From positions 434,001 through 498,000 of the forward strand of contig NZ_CP083740.1 in assembly GCF_020150455.1 (NCBI RefSeq): a stretch of DNA of 64,000 nt. The letters run 5' to 3'. The notes beneath the pieces are model-generated. The model was given only the letters and a program-made list of their open reading frames with translations. It was not told where the DNA came from and made no database searches. Each line of letters starts with the position of its first letter. Within the stretch, counting starts at the first letter, position 1. This DNA is from Bremerella sp. TYQ1. Lineage in GTDB: Bacteria > Planctomycetota > Planctomycetia > Pirellulales > Pirellulaceae. The translations under genes were made by a program, and so were the position numbers. Shown here piece by piece: positions 1-9,599 of this stretch.

Positions 1-1
1 G

Positions 2-961
2 TTGATCGGCGGGAGATTACGCGATTTCATTGGCGAGTACACCATGTCTAAACTCCGACCTCACACGAACTTTTTGTTTGAAGCGGGAAAAGTATTGCCG
101 CAGTTTGTGGTTAAGAGCGTTACCCGCATCCTCGGCATTCGCAAAGATGGCGGTCCGGCCGACCACCGCGGCACGGCTGTGATGTGCTGCGTGCAAGGAC
201 GACAAGCCTTTGTCACCGCGAACCATGTCCTCACCGAGATCGAGAAGTCCGATGACTATCGATGCACCGGAATCAGCGCCTCCCCGGATGGTTTTCAGGC
301 GCAGTACTTGCGATTCCCCGATATTGATGTAGCGGTCATCATGCCTGAAAACGAGATTAAAGTCCGAGAGGGAAGTGTTTTTTGGCCGAGCAACTGGTGC
401 GATCTTCAGGAGCACGCTGTCATGGTCGGTGATTACATGCTCATGTACGGGTTTCCGGCGCGATTCTCACGTTTCTCAAACTTCCTTCCGGGCAATATCT
501 CCGAGGGTTACACCCACGTCACTTGGGTCCGACCTCGTCACAGTCAGGCCCAAGATCCCCTCTGGAAGCCCTTCGCGGAGATTGCTGGTTATCCCCCGAT
601 CCCAGACGAATTGCTACAGTCCTGACAGTTTTGTCTCAATTTCGACGAACCAACCGGCCCCTTGAAAACACAGGAAGGCGACCTCGTGACCAGTGCCGGA
701 ATCCTAAAGGAGCATGCAGGGCTCTACGTTGACTCGCCGAGCTTACCGGGACAGCAACCTTTTGGTGCGTTTGGATTGAGCGGCAGCCCCGTCTGGAGAT
801 TCGGTGCTGCCGAAGCGGCTTGGTCGCTGGACCTTTGGTCGCCTGAATCGGCGCGACTGGCTGGGATCATTACGCATTGGAATGAAGAACGTTCCTTCTT
901 AAAGGCGACCAGATTCAGTGAGATCTTCACACGAATGTCCGAGTCACTTCATCGGGCGTAG
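2..961 (+). pseudogene. Trypsin-like serine protease interrupted by in-frame TGA
   Basis: One reading frame from 2 to 961 carries all three parts of a trypsin-like triad: His75 in VTANHVL, Asp109 in DIDVAVI and Ser260 in GLSGSPVW, numbered from the TTG at 2. An in-frame TGA at 623-625 separates the His/Asp part from the Ser part. The protein sequence stays plausible on both sides of the stop without changing frame, which points to a nonsense codon rather than a frameshift. An ATG at 44 is a likelier start than the TTG, and the gene may also begin before the window. The product would be a small cytoplasmic peptidase of the kind found as an effector in bacterial conflict systems; no signal peptide is visible. 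It lies convergent to the nuclease-Argonaute pair. A sequencing error or TGA readthrough could also explain the stop. Confidence 0.6.
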
Positions 962-1090
962 ACGCCTTTGAGTAGGCAAGTTATATCTATCTAGAGAGGG
1001 GGGCAATAGTAAGGCGTGACCGACAACGGTGTGAAAACGATTCATACGGAGCCAAGAAGAGAAGGGGTTGCTGAATCGCTCTTTATCACG

Positions 1091-2359
1091 CTATTTCCCA
1101 TGGGGGCATACGATGACGCAGACTCTGAAATCTTCATCCTCGCATGAAAGATCTTTTTCCAATGCCACTGCATTTTTCAGTCGAAGATTTGGATCGTAGA
1201 CAAGACAAATTAACTGCTTGCAAGAAGTGTCTTGGCGGTAGTAGCGAGCGTCGATGATTAGCTGATCCGCAATGTGACGTTGCGTCAAACGATCACCTGT
1301 GTGCTTTACTTCGATTGCAATCTGATGATCTGGAAGGACGAAGTCGATTCGATTCTGATTATCAGCATATGATGGTGTCCATGGCTCAGCGCGAACGTCT
1401 TCAAAGAAGAGTCGTAAAATTGCATGTAAGGCATCTTGAACATCGTACTCGTCAACCATTTCAATTGTTGGTCGAGGAAGCCTTTGTTTGGTTCCATGTT
1501 GTTTCACGTCTTTTCGCCGTTGTTGGATTTGCCGAGCAAAAAGCGGAAAGTTTCTCGCCAATTGCTCGACCAAACGAGCAGCATCGTACTCGGTCGCAGG
1601 AGTCCGACAGGTTTCGTTTAGACGAGAAATTAGACGACGATGTATACTGTCCTCTAATGCATACAAAAGGAGAGAAGCGTCCGCAACATTCTGAAGATCG
1701 AACTTTCCAATGGCGACATCGGAAAGGATTTTTTCTTCTACGGCCAAGACGAGGTCTGGATCGACCGCTACTTTGTGCGAATGTTGTGTTGCGAGCCACT
1801 TGACAACTATTGCCACATCTAAAGTCAAGTTGTCATCAGGGAGTTTTACCAATTCGTACGATTTGTCAGTAAGCAGCATTTCTACAAAACGGTAAAGCAA
1901 CTGGGATTTTGTATCATCGTTTCCATTTGCCAAGCAATTTCGTACAACCTCGGAAAATGTCGTTTGCAGAGGACTTGATTGCGCAGCCACCTGCTTAATG
2001 CCAAGAGCAATTCCTAGAACTTCAAATGGTCTAAAAGTGAATGCTTGTCGATCAATTGGAAATAGGTCTCTGCCCAATATAGACACGCAAGCAGTTGGCC
2101 ATTCATCTTGGAGAGGCGACTGATAACCTGGATCAATTGCTACCAAATACCCAAAGCACGCGAGTGTTTGTGGGTGTTTAAAGCTGGTGTCCATTGGCCA
2201 AAATGGAAGAGACTCATGCTGGGTGTTGGCGTCAGCATTTTGCGAATGCAAAAAGATCGAGAGCCCGGCTTCTGGATTTGGCAGCTGACGATTCTGTTCC
2301 ACAAATGTGCGAATCTCTGCGACGCTTTTCGAGAAGCTTTGCGACAGTCGTTCATGCAT
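1091..2359 (-). CDS. PD-(D/E)XK nuclease of DpnII/MboI type, predicted Argonaute effector
   Basis: The C-terminal third (about residues 305-425) looks like a DpnII/MboI-type restriction endonuclease fold: a helical DVQDALHAILRLFFEDV segment, then RIDFVL with Asp343 and IAIEVKHT with Glu354-x-Lys356 (numbered from the upstream ATG at 2371). These are the metal-binding D...ExK residues of PD-(D/E)XK nucleases. The N-terminal 300 residues are helical and match nothing I know. The preferred start is the ATG at 2359, which forms TAATG with the Argonaute stop codon and so suggests translational coupling; the ATG at 2371 is an alternative. In described long-B Argonaute systems a neighbouring nuclease is the toxic effector that degrades DNA once the Argonaute recognises invading DNA. 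That role is inferred here from family and position. Confidence 0.8.
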   Translation of the reverse strand: MHERLSQSFSKSVAEIRTFVEQNRQLPNPEAGLSIFLHSQNADANTQHESLPFWPMDTSFKHPQTLACFGYLVAIDPGYQSPLQDEWPTACVSILGRDLFPIDRQAFTFRPFEVLGIALGIKQVAAQSSPLQTTFSEVVRNCLANGNDDTKSQLLYRFVEMLLTDKSYELVKLPDDNLTLDVAIVVKWLATQHSHKVAVDPDLVLAVEEKILSDVAIGKFDLQNVADASLLLYALEDSIHRRLISRLNETCRTPATEYDAARLVEQLARNFPLFARQIQQRRKDVKQHGTKQRLPRPTIEMVDEYDVQDALHAILRLFFEDVRAEPWTPSYADNQNRIDFVLPDHQIAIEVKHTGDRLTQRHIADQLIIDARYYRQDTSCKQLICLVYDPNLRLKNAVALEKDLSCEDEDFRVCVIVCPHGK

Positions 2360-4635
2360 TATAGAAACCACTTGCTGTTTCGAAGCTTGGTATTTAATAC
2401 AGCTTGCGACCAGCCATCAACGGACTTCAGTCTTGCGAGCAGCTCCGCTATCAAAGATGAATATAGGATGGTCACTGGTTTTTCTGAAGGTAAGGTCGAT
2501 CTCCATGATAAAGTTGTAAAGTTAAGGATCTGCTCTGAGAGATAAGCGAGATCACGGTAGGTTGATTGTTTGTGGAGGTGAATCAGCAACGGCCTTGGCA
2601 AAGAAAGGTTAGCGCGTTTTACCATTTGCGGACCAGTAGTAGTGACTAACCGCGTGAATTGCCCCACCTCCGCTGCCAGGCCTCGCTGTGGCACATAGGT
2701 TCCCTTCGTTCGATTGTGTCTCGTTATCCCGCTTTGAGCCATATCGAGCAGTGTGAACGAGTGATCGAGCGATACATTCAGGAAAGCGAACTCAGTTGTT
2801 TGTTCGCTACCGACCTCCTCAACGCTCGAAGCAATGATGTCAGCAACTTCAACATTTTTTAGCGGCTTGAACGCATGAAAGACGATCCTGACTGTTTGGC
2901 CGGGTAGCCAATTATTTCGCTGTTTTACTTCGCGTAGGACGGTGATCGTAGATTCACGAAGAACGGAAGGATAGTCTTCAAATCTACATTCTTGAGAGAG
3001 ATTTGAGAGGAGATAGTTTCCGTCACCACGAAAAACCGTTGTGATTCCGATGTGGCGTTGACTCTTCTCAAAACGACTTCCTGAAAGTTCCGCGTTTCCT
3101 ATGCCAATGACCAACTCGTCGTCTACTGTTTCGCCGTGGTCAACGGTCCATGGAATGCCTCCCATTTTTGCGTACAAAGCTGTGGCGATGTTTCTGAATG
3201 TGAATTGAAGCTGCTTTTCATCAGCAGTCAATGTTGAAACTCTCGCCTCCTGAACCGGGATGCCGTGGGAGAGTAGAATAGACTTGGCAGCAAGGTAGGG
3301 GTTCTGTGCATCGGGTAAGCCGGCGTGTTCATCCAACAAGATGTTAAAAGCGGCGTCATAATCACAATCACGTGCTAGTCGTTCTTCAATTGCTTTTCGG
3401 TAAGCTTTTGCAATTTCCAGTCTTTCAACACCAAAGAGGCTTACTGAGAGTGGGTAGAACGTTGGGTTGGCAAGGTGAAAGACATCTGTAAAACCATCAT
3501 ATTGACTTCGCTGACTCGAACCGAATCCATCACGGAATTTCTTGAGTGCTTGGCTGACTTGCCCTGAAACAGTGTCCGGAGTAACTAGCAGAATGCGAGG
3601 TGAGCGGGTAGGAAAACTACCACGGTCGAATGGGCCATATCTTGCTAAACCTTCCCACGCGTAATTCGCCAATTTCGTACGGGATCGATCGAAAGAGTAT
3701 TTCCCAGGAGGCAATTCGAAAACAGTTTTGTAATTCGACTGATTTGTGAGTCGAACCCTGTCTCCAATTGTAATGTCGATGTCGCCATGGAGCTTCACGG
3801 GGTTTTTTCCCTTTAGGAAACGCTCCATTTTGTTCAGTTCCTGGTCAAATCCTGAACCTCCGCAAAACTTGCCAAATTCGTCGTCGAATGCATAACAGAA
3901 CTTGTCGTATTGGCTGCCCAATAGTCGCCGCAGACATGTTGCGAAAACCTCTTTCGATCCTTCGACTCGCAATTCTTCTGCAAAAACTTGATCCGTGTCG
4001 CCATAAGCTTCTTTTAGTACGACATTGTCGCCGCTAAGGCGATCAAACGTTCCAACCAATCGTCGTTGACCCGGTTCTACATTCGTTCGAACGAGATGCA
4101 TTCCTAGAAGCGGGATGTTTGCCTCATGCAGCTCTTTAATACTTGCATCGCAGATCCAACGAGTGGCCAGATTGAGAACAAGCACTATTTCCAACTTGCC
4201 GGGGCGGAGTTCTATCAGTTTCGCTTCGAGTTCATATTTTGGGCGAATTTCAAATCGAGAAAGTAATTTAGGCCTAGATTTCAGGTTCGAAGCTGCTGCA
4301 TCGACGAGTTCAGTGTTTTGCGCGAGAAATGTGAATGGTCGGTCTCGAACCGGATCATATCGATCAAAGACACTTTGCATCGCTTCATCAAGCATGCTCT
4401 TTACAAAACGCAGGCCAACATGATCGTAGAGCACCAAGAGACTCGTTTCGCCAATTCCTCCGTGTGCGACCTGTTCCTTTGCATGTGAATAGAGAAACCC
4501 TTCGTGATACATCGTAAACCAAGAGTCGCCGAGCGAGCGTCTGGCGTCCTTTACTTCAGTGGGCTCCATCCTGGCCTTTAGAACCGTTAACGATGTACCA
4601 GCAATTGCCGTTGAGAATCCGTTTAAGTACAGCAT
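2359..4635 (-). CDS. Catalytically inactive long prokaryotic Argonaute (long-B type)
   Basis: This 758-residue protein has the layout of a long pAgo. A divergent N/PAZ half covers roughly residues 1-340, a MID domain 345-500 and a PIWI domain 505-745. Seen directly: RILLVTPDTVSG at the MID start, NPYLAAKSILLSHGIPVQ, the typical FRNIATALYAKMGGIPWT stretch at 480-497, and the C-terminal LLIHLHKQSTYRDLAYLSEQ and LSWRSTL...PVTILYSSLIA blocks. The first catalytic Asp is missing: the strand reads VIGIGNAE with Gly where active enzymes have Asp. The HAFKPLKNVE segment also lacks an acidic residue in the usual place, so slicing is unlikely. Inactive long-B pAgos use small RNA guides to sense plasmid or phage DNA and then switch on a partner. 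The coupled nuclease gene downstream fits that role. ATG at 4569 is an alternative start. Confidence 0.85.
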   Translation of the reverse strand: MLYLNGFSTAIAGTSLTVLKARMEPTEVKDARRSLGDSWFTMYHEGFLYSHAKEQVAHGGIGETSLLVLYDHVGLRFVKSMLDEAMQSVFDRYDPVRDRPFTFLAQNTELVDAAASNLKSRPKLLSRFEIRPKYELEAKLIELRPGKLEIVLVLNLATRWICDASIKELHEANIPLLGMHLVRTNVEPGQRRLVGTFDRLSGDNVVLKEAYGDTDQVFAEELRVEGSKEVFATCLRRLLGSQYDKFCYAFDDEFGKFCGGSGFDQELNKMERFLKGKNPVKLHGDIDITIGDRVRLTNQSNYKTVFELPPGKYSFDRSRTKLANYAWEGLARYGPFDRGSFPTRSPRILLVTPDTVSGQVSQALKKFRDGFGSSQRSQYDGFTDVFHLANPTFYPLSVSLFGVERLEIAKAYRKAIEERLARDCDYDAAFNILLDEHAGLPDAQNPYLAAKSILLSHGIPVQEARVSTLTADEKQLQFTFRNIATALYAKMGGIPWTVDHGETVDDELVIGIGNAELSGSRFEKSQRHIGITTVFRGDGNYLLSNLSQECRFEDYPSVLRESTITVLREVKQRNNWLPGQTVRIVFHAFKPLKNVEVADIIASSVEEVGSEQTTEFAFLNVSLDHSFTLLDMAQSGITRHNRTKGTYVPQRGLAAEVGQFTRLVTTTGPQMVKRANLSLPRPLLIHLHKQSTYRDLAYLSEQILNFTTLSWRSTLPSEKPVTILYSSLIAELLARLKSVDGWSQAVLNTKLRNSKWFL

Positions 4636-4992
4636 AGGCCAATTCTTATGTTTTCGATTTCATTCTCAGATTGAACTAACGCCACAACAACCTTACCGCC
4701 TCAATATTTATCTCAGGAAGTGGAAGCGAGTTGTGTCATTTCGTCTCTCTGCCAAATCCAATCCGAATACCCTAGGAAAACACGTCTTGCGACGCATCAA
4801 ATTATCGTTGGGAATAGCAACTCTTCACTACAAATGGATATGGTATTCGAAATGCAGGTTGCTAAGCGAAGTTTTCCAATTGTCGAAAAACGTCTCATGC
4901 TTAAACGGAGAACTATGAATCTTTACTTGTCTGATGTCGAAAAATTTGGGCAACGGCCTCAGACTTATCTGAGTAAGACTTCAGGAGTTCCA
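4636..4992. other. Intergenic stretch between Argonaute and DUF4417-like genes
   Basis: These 357 bases separate two genes on the minus strand. I see no convincing coding sequence. The gap is large enough to hold a separate promoter for the Argonaute-nuclease pair, which argues that it can be transcribed independently of the four genes upstream. Confidence 0.5.
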
Positions 4993-6153
4993 TTAATTGA
5001 AGAGGCGTCCAGCCTTTCGTGCAATTAAATCGCCATAACTATCGACGTTAGCCTGCAGGAGATCGTCGAGTAATTCACCGGTTCCCGTAGCGAACTTTAT
5101 CCAATAGTGCTTTTCAGGACCATTTGATTGAAAACGTCGACGGTGTTGAGTCTTCATGAATGGATTTGAATCGATTAGGCTTATCTCACGAAAATGATGC
5201 TTCGTAGAGGGTACGAACTGAGAACCACCAATTAGGATGAGCGAAAGCCTACGACCAAGATGTTGCTGAAGAGTTTTCAAGCCGTTTACAGCCTTTAATC
5301 CTTCCGCGGGCTGACTGTATCCTGTTTGAAAGTTGAATGCTATGTATTCAATATCGTTGTGCTCTTCTAAAACGGAACACCAATTAATCCAGTCCTGGAT
5401 CATAGTTGCGCTAATATGTGGAACAACTGAAACGCCTGATGCTGACAATTCCGAAAGGCATAGCAATTGACGTTTTATATTGAATAGGTTGTCGGTACGC
5501 GGGACGTCCAAAAACATCGAGAAATTCGGAGCGATGTAAAGATCGGGCCCGATCGCAGCAATTACGTCCATGGTCTTGTCTCGACGACGGTAGGTCCAGT
5601 ACTTCTCTAGGTTTTTGTCTTTGGATGTTCCGCACATGACTAGTTTGGAATAATCGGATATTCCAAACTTTTGACGCAAAGATGCCTGGTCCGCGACGTT
5701 CGATTTCAAAAGTCCTTTATCGAGCTTTAAGAAGTCGTAGGGAGAAACTGCTACCGCAGTAGATACAAGTTTTGATTTGCGGTTGGAGCCATGGTGGAGC
5801 AATGGAATATAATTGGGAAGCAATATGTCTTGTTGTTGCAGTGGACCAATGCGATGGTTCCCGAAGCCTCCTATTTCCTTGACTCGTGTTGCATATTGCG
5901 GATTGTTCGGGCAAACGTTGTCACAGTTGCTATCGCCGCAACAGAACTGATCGAAGCAACTGAGCAGCGCGCGTTCATTTCTCATTCCGCCGCAATGCTG
6001 AAGTAACGCACAGTTCTTACAGCCGGGTGGGACGAATTTGGAAGGCGCATTATTTGACGCATGTAATGTCCTTGGACGAACCGATGCTATAGGCAAACTC
6101 GTCTCCCTAAATCGTAGCTTGCACGGTAATGCTCTCAGAGATTTCACAGGCAC
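4993..6153 (-). CDS. DUF4417-like protein with N-terminal cysteine cluster
   Basis: The central part resembles DUF4417: GPDLYIAPNFSMFLDVPRTD followed by a conserved-looking NIKRQLLCLSELSASGVSVVPHIS segment (about residues 205-250), a TIM-barrel-like alternation of strands ending in small-polar loops. DUF4417 proteins are known mainly from phages and mobile elements and have no firm biochemical role. The N-terminus is unusual: eight cysteines between residues 45 and 81 (CKNCALLQHCGG, then C...CC...C...C), which could bind zinc or an iron-sulfur cluster. The annotated ATG overlaps the preceding small gene by 47 bases, so a later start is possible, but one after the cysteines would remove the cluster. 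It is the last gene of a four-gene minus-strand run. I am fairly confident of the family resemblance and do not know the function. Confidence 0.6.
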   Translation of the reverse strand: MPVKSLRALPCKLRFRETSLPIASVRPRTLHASNNAPSKFVPPGCKNCALLQHCGGMRNERALLSCFDQFCCGDSNCDNVCPNNPQYATRVKEIGGFGNHRIGPLQQQDILLPNYIPLLHHGSNRKSKLVSTAVAVSPYDFLKLDKGLLKSNVADQASLRQKFGISDYSKLVMCGTSKDKNLEKYWTYRRRDKTMDVIAAIGPDLYIAPNFSMFLDVPRTDNLFNIKRQLLCLSELSASGVSVVPHISATMIQDWINWCSVLEEHNDIEYIAFNFQTGYSQPAEGLKAVNGLKTLQQHLGRRLSLILIGGSQFVPSTKHHFREISLIDSNPFMKTQHRRRFQSNGPEKHYWIKFATGTGELLDDLLQANVDSYGDLIARKAGRLFN

Positions 6154-6469
6154 TAATAACTTTGACCTCGGTAAAATCAGGGCAGTCGGAATCTTTCATT
6201 GCGTCCCGCAATTGCGTGACGCCATCTCCTTCAATAATTGCCACTGTTTCGCACCCTTTGGAGAGATAGGCGGTATTCCCGTCTTGGCTTATCTGTGCAT
6301 GCAATGCGTCACCTATTGCAATGGTCTTTCCACTGAGACAATCCGCGTCATAGCAATACACTTGCAAATCGGGACGTCGAAACAGCGAGGGCGTTGACAT
6401 ACGATCCATGGCGGCGTCGCAACCCTTTTTGAAATTCTCGCATTGGCCTTTGCGAAAGTTCTCACCCAT
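6107..6469 (-). CDS. Small cysteine-containing hypothetical protein
   Basis: The 120-residue product starts at the ATG at 6469, overlapping the end of the STAS-like gene by 8 bases; a longer form from 6511 would overlap by 50. I do not recognise the family. Seen in the sequence: Cys pairs near the start (GQCENFKKGC) and around VYCYDADCLSG, then a mostly beta second half (KTIAIGDALHAQISQDGNTAYL). The tight overlaps on both sides place it firmly in the same operon as the GHKL ATPase, the STAS-like protein and the DUF4417-like protein. A partner or substrate protein of that module is a reasonable guess, nothing more. Confidence 0.5.
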   Translation of the reverse strand: MGENFRKGQCENFKKGCDAAMDRMSTPSLFRRPDLQVYCYDADCLSGKTIAIGDALHAQISQDGNTAYLSKGCETVAIIEGDGVTQLRDAMKDSDCPDFTEVKVISACEISESITVQATI

Positions 6470-7109
6470 GAAAAATAACCTCTCTAACAACGGGATGATA
6501 AATCTGCTCACGTCCTTGCTTTTCTCGTCGCAAGAGTCGTTTCTGAAATAGATCTTTCAGGCGATTGTTCCAGGCAGTTGCTTTCACGCCAGAATTCGGG
6601 TTCTGTCGTTCTAGTTCTGCTCCTGTGATCCCAGGCATGGCAATGACTGCATCTAGCGTTTGCCTTTGTGCTGGATCCAATGCCCCAGCGAGAATTGCCG
6701 AGTTAAGTTGTGAATCTCCGTCTGCAATCAGGAAGCAACGATGATTCCATTCTGCGACTAATTGAAGATCATCAATCCAATCAGATTCCAAATTCATAAG
6801 GATTGGGAAGAGATCATTGCGACGATCTGCCATCCAGCCAACTAATGGAATCAATGCTTCATTGATCCATGAGCCGGTCACGATTTCGATATCCCCAAAA
6901 TCCAGCAATATCAGGCCACCCTCTTCGGATTCACTTATCTCGGAGCAAAGCAACGGAAAGTGCTTGCGGCCAAGGGGACGTCCTTGCAGCAAGCTCGTGT
7001 AAAGCGTCTGTTTCAATCTTATTTGTCTAGTCACGTCAGTCCTGATTCTCAGTATTCTCATGTGCGGCACGTGAGTATAGAGGCGAATGGCTTCACTGAC
7101 AAGCCTCAA
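6462..7109 (-). CDS. STAS-like DUF4325 domain protein
   Basis: The core GGLILLDFGDIEIVTGSWINEAL (residues 64-86) is the DUF4325 signature. This STAS-like fold often occurs next to a GHKL ATPase, echoing anti-sigma/anti-anti-sigma partner switching. The last 70 residues (ITGAELERQNPNSGVKATAWNNRLKDLFQKRLLRREK) look like a winged-helix segment, so the protein may bind DNA as well as its partner kinase. The gene starts 10 bases after the GHKL ATPase stop and overlaps the next gene by 8 bases, so the products are made together. The likely job is a signalling switch controlled by the neighbouring ATPase. The direct target is not visible. Confidence 0.65.
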   Translation of the reverse strand: MRLVSEAIRLYTHVPHMRILRIRTDVTRQIRLKQTLYTSLLQGRPLGRKHFPLLCSEISESEEGGLILLDFGDIEIVTGSWINEALIPLVGWMADRRNDLFPILMNLESDWIDDLQLVAEWNHRCFLIADGDSQLNSAILAGALDPAQRQTLDAVIAMPGITGAELERQNPNSGVKATAWNNRLKDLFQKRLLRREKQGREQIYHPVVREVIFHG

Positions 7110-7119
7110 AAATGCTTTT

Positions 7120-7956
7120 TCAGAGCAATTGTTCTTGGCTTGATTCGAATGAGCGGCAGCTTAGCGTAACCTGAAACCCAGGCCGAAAGGTTACAGAATG
7201 CTTGATTATCTTGTCGAAGTGATTCGACTTTCCGTCAATGGAAATGGCTCCTTCCCCGCTACGAAAACGCAAGGTTCCATTTGCCTCGGCCATGTTTTTG
7301 AAAACCGTAGAGAATCCTGTTCCGCCGTGACCAAACCCGTAACGCGACTCGCCATCCTTGAGCGCCGTTTCAATGGCATCGACGTGCAAAGTTAGATTCT
7401 TATATCGTGAATTGGTTTTTAGTGACTTGAGCACACCAATTCCAACATCAGCAATGATGCAAACGGCAGAGTCATTTGTTGTCTGGTAACCGACCAGAAT
7501 TCCGTGTCTTGATCGACTGTGACATACAGCATTGTCAGCCATCTCACCCATGGCAGCAGCAATCTCAAGAGCCTTTTTTCGATGAAATCCAGCCTGCACG
7601 ATAGAAAATGCGAAGCGAGCACCGAATTCAAGCCAGCGAGATCCAGTCATATCATCATTGCTGTTCAAAGCTATGAACTCGAAATCCTGAGCCGTTATGG
7701 TAGACGGCGAGGGCTCTTGATCTCCGTGGGCCCGCAAACCCAAAGGGGAGCGAATTTTCGCAAGAGCTAAACCAAGTTTAGACGAGTAAATCGGCCTTGG
7801 GACTGCAGGTAAATCAGGGTATTGAAATCTAAGACAGCCATATTCAACCAATCCCGGTAATGTAGCTGAGGTCAGTTTCGCGATATGGTCCTCAATGCTC
7901 TTTGATTTTGCAACAGCTCGTTGAAATTTCTCGACAAGATCAACATTTAGGATCAT
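7120..7956 (-). CDS. GHKL-type ATPase (histidine-kinase-like ATP-binding protein)
   Basis: The 278-residue protein contains the Bergerat ATP-binding fold. The N-box is AMGEMADNAVCHS (Glu138, Asn142), the G1 box is ADVGIGV (Asp170-x-Gly-x-Gly174) and the G2 box is GFGHGGTGFSTV (207-218). No dimerisation/phosphoacceptor helix of a classical histidine kinase is seen, and the first 100 residues have no known sensor domain. Proteins of this kind act as protein kinases or as ATP-driven switches for a STAS partner, and a DUF4325 gene follows after 10 bases. It is the first gene of the minus-strand run, so the promoter should lie just upstream of 7956. Confidence 0.75.
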   Translation of the reverse strand: MILNVDLVEKFQRAVAKSKSIEDHIAKLTSATLPGLVEYGCLRFQYPDLPAVPRPIYSSKLGLALAKIRSPLGLRAHGDQEPSPSTITAQDFEFIALNSNDDMTGSRWLEFGARFAFSIVQAGFHRKKALEIAAAMGEMADNAVCHSRSRHGILVGYQTTNDSAVCIIADVGIGVLKSLKTNSRYKNLTLHVDAIETALKDGESRYGFGHGGTGFSTVFKNMAEANGTLRFRSGEGAISIDGKSNHFDKIIKHSVTFRPGFQVTLSCRSFESSQEQLL

Positions 7957-9599
7957 CGCCTTCCTTCTAAATGAGTTTTGATAGAATAGAGAAGTTGCCT
8001 GACGTCAAAGATCGCGATTCGGCTATATCGATCAAAACGCTGTACCGCATCTTTACAACGGGTTAGCTGGGAAATCGTAATGTTAAATCAATACCATGCT
8101 CAGCTACTACAAAATGAAACCGCAAGTAGGGAATTTATCGAAGGAGGCAGGAGTTGAAAATCTATAGGATGCCCGACGTGTTGTCCTTGGATTATTGCCG
8201 GCTTTTGCCAGTGTTAGCAATTTTTATCGCCGATTTGGCCAGGATTCCCCTGAATCTACTGCAAAGGCTCTTCGGGGCTACCAATTAGCCGGGGCCGTTC
8301 AAGCTTAGGACCTTATCCCTGCGATTTGTCTTCTAGGTGAGGGCAGTTCGTGCGGTGTTAATACGAATGCCATTGCCAGCGTATGCCCAGCATTTCTATG
8401 CAACGACCGTTCGAGACATGGAGACGATGCACAGTAGTAGAGCAGAACCTGATTCGAGCTGTAGATCGCGCTGTTGAGTTCGTCGGAATGTACTCGTTTT
8501 GCGGCCCGTACTGCGTATTGAGCTTCGCCGGTAACATGCCATCCACCAGTTGGATTTTGTTTGGGCACGATTCATAGGCGAATTCGACGATCTGGAATAG
8601 GTGTGGCAGGGCCTTGAGATCCGACGTCAGAATGCAGGTGTTGCATTTCTCCTTTTGCGTCGAGGTGTCACATATCGCGTAGCGTTAAAACGCCCAGTTG
8701 GCGGGCCTTCAGCGCGAAAGGTTACGTCAGTCGAGGCCCTCAACTCAGTCTTCGACGAGCATCCGGACTATCACGGTAGTCCATATTTGTAAGGCCCCTG
8801 CTTTCGTCAGTGTGATATGAGACGCTTGACCGTGCAGGCGTCGGAAACATTAGGAGGCCTTTTCCAGGAAAACTGTTAGCCAAACTGCGAACTGCGTGGG
8901 CAAAACGAAGGTAATGAAATCAATGCATTCCTGCCATCCGTCCGGTATCTCGTAGCTCTCTCCTCTTGTTATTACAGCGAGTTCCGGAATCTTACGTAAC
9001 AGGAGTCTATCTGGTGCGGTTGGGGCTCGAGGCTGGTGCAAGTTGGCTCATCGCCGTGCCGCCGCGTATCAATCGCGAACTACTTACAATCGCCAAAACT
9101 CCCATAGCTTGTATCGCCCACTAGCGCAACTGCATCGTCTTTTGAGATAGCAGTGTTTTCCATTGGCGGCAGTTCAAGCGGACAAAACAACAGTCCCACT
9201 GATGCCGTTTCGAGACAAATTAGAAAATTGGATTGTGATCAAGTACAATCCTCCCTCTTGAGTCACGAAACGTGAAAGTTTCCCGCCAGGTTGTGATCGT
9301 TCCGACGACGGATTTCTGCGATCTTCCCGTTTGCACTCGAATAAGTTATTCCGACACCTGCATGCGTCGAGACACACTCCGCTTGTGCCTGTTCGACTTA
9401 ATGTTCAAGACAGTCTTAAGTGGCTAAATTTGCAACCTAGTTAATTGAGCTCTTACAATCACACGTGGGTGTTCCGATGGTGCACTAGACGCTCAGTCGC
9501 ACAAAATGACCTGCGATTCCAACTTGGCCGAACCTTCGGCGAAGTTATCCTCTCCTTTTAATTTCCAGGGCGTCAACAGCGCTCTCAACGCCGTAAAAA
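7957..9599. other. Gene-poor 1.6-kb stretch
   Basis: No reading frame here is convincing. The short frames present (for example 8305-8568 minus and 8601-8792 plus) are under 90 codons, overlap each other and resemble no family I know. The stretch separates two divergently oriented defence-like units, so it should contain the promoters of the GHKL ATPase operon (left end) and of the helicase-nuclease gene (right end). Its length and lack of genes suggest decayed sequence. Confidence 0.5.

Noticed and set aside
8305..8792. Short overlapping frames on both strands suggesting a decayed gene
   Set aside because: None extends over 90 codons or resembles a known family, even when frames are joined by eye.
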